Assembly: GCA_020404485.1 (NCBI GenBank) | Contig: DYDT01000042.1 | Location: forward strand, 1 to 5,932 | Reading direction: 5' to 3' | From: Rickettsia endosymbiont of Diachasma alloeum | GTDB lineage: Bacteria > Pseudomonadota > Alphaproteobacteria > Rickettsiales > Rickettsiaceae | Length of the DNA: 5,932 nucleotides | Shown here: one piece after another, positions 5,826 through 5,932 of the stretch | Numbering within the stretch: position 1 is the first letter of the stretch | Layout of the letters: each line of letters starts with the position of its first letter | The notes under the pieces: generated by a model | The model's database searches: none | The model's input: the letters and a program-made list of their open reading frames with translations, nothing else | What the model was told of the DNA's origin: nothing | Program-made: the position numbers and the translations under genes

Positions 5826-5851
5826 AAGATTTGATCTTACAGACGCTGTAA
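5826..5851 (-). other. Tandem short hairpins upstream of mnhG
   Basis: Two short perfect inverted repeats abut here: AAGAT-TTG-ATCTT (5826-5838) and TTACAG-ACG-CTGTAA (5837-5851), sharing two bases. They lie between the possible upstream gene end (5855) and the mnhG start (5803). No T-run follows on the minus strand, so they are weak as an intrinsic terminator. They could be a weak terminator, an attenuator-like structure or chance pairing in AT-rich DNA. Confidence 0.3.
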
Positions 5852-5854
5852 ATT

Positions 5855-5932
5855 TTATATCTGAATGTCTGATAAGTTATAACTGTCAGATGAGTATTCA
5901 AGATACAAGATTTCATTATTCTTTTCAACAGC
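5855..5932 (-). CDS. Possible C-terminal end of an unrecognised gene (cut by window edge)
   Basis: From the right edge the minus-strand frame beginning GCT is open for 25 codons and ends with TAA at 5857-5855. The peptide includes VEKNNEILYLEY and ends SDIQI; it is hydrophilic and acidic, with natural-looking codon use. Another minus-strand frame is also open from the edge for about 35 codons, ending near 5824, so the choice is uncertain. I do not recognise the protein and assign no function. If real, it is in the same orientation as mnhG and ends 51 bases before it. Confidence 0.35.
   Translation of the reverse strand, partial: AVEKNNEILYLEYSSDSYNLSDIQI

Noticed and set aside
1..5932. CRISPR array, tRNA, rRNA or riboswitch
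   Set aside because: No regularly spaced direct repeats, cloverleaf or recognisable riboswitch core was seen on either strand; the repeats present are isolated palindromes.

Overview
The window reads as a chromosomal segment of a Rickettsia-like alphaproteobacterium. It is AT-rich, the predicted proteins resemble mitochondrial/alphaproteobacterial respiratory subunits, intergenic DNA is littered with short palindromic repeats of the Rickettsia palindromic element (RPE) kind, and one such repeat sits in frame inside a protein gene, a recognised habit of Rickettsia. No database search was possible, so the genus call rests on pattern recognition.

Layout. All intact genes are on the minus strand, so transcription runs from the right edge to the left. 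At the far right is a possible C-terminal tail of an unrecognised gene (5855-5932). Next come mnhG (5492-5803) and a fused antiporter gene (4450-5487) joining MrpA C-terminal (MbhD/MbhE-like) and MrpB (MbhF-like) domains. Its stop codon overlaps the GTG start of ccmB (3810-4457), a haem-exporter membrane subunit. After a 67-base AT-rich gap with possible -10 elements comes the cytochrome bc1 cluster: a one-helix protein of unknown function (3299-3742), petA Rieske protein (2757-3296), petB cytochrome b (1548-2750) and petC cytochrome c1 (272-1027).

The bc1 cluster is interrupted. petB and petC are separated by 520 bases (1028-1547) holding a frameshifted GIY-YIG endonuclease gene between two inverted copies of a palindromic repeat. 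The whole 1055-1526 block has matching outer ends (GTCATTG / CAATGAC) and looks like a composite mobile unit. Left of petC are an imperfect 58-base palindrome (147-204) and the 3' end of an IS3-type transposase on the plus strand (1-87), with a candidate terminal repeat.

Functionally, petA/B/C make the quinol-cytochrome c oxidoreductase. CcmB belongs to the cytochrome c maturation pathway that attaches haem to proteins such as cytochrome c1. The Mrp-type subunits would belong to a cation/proton antiporter driven by the proton gradient that bc1 helps generate. The most interesting points are the repeat-flanked GIY-YIG unit, the in-frame palindromic insertion in the antiporter gene, the MbhD-E-F-like fusion with conserved gene order, and the unknown one-helix protein leading the bc1 operon.
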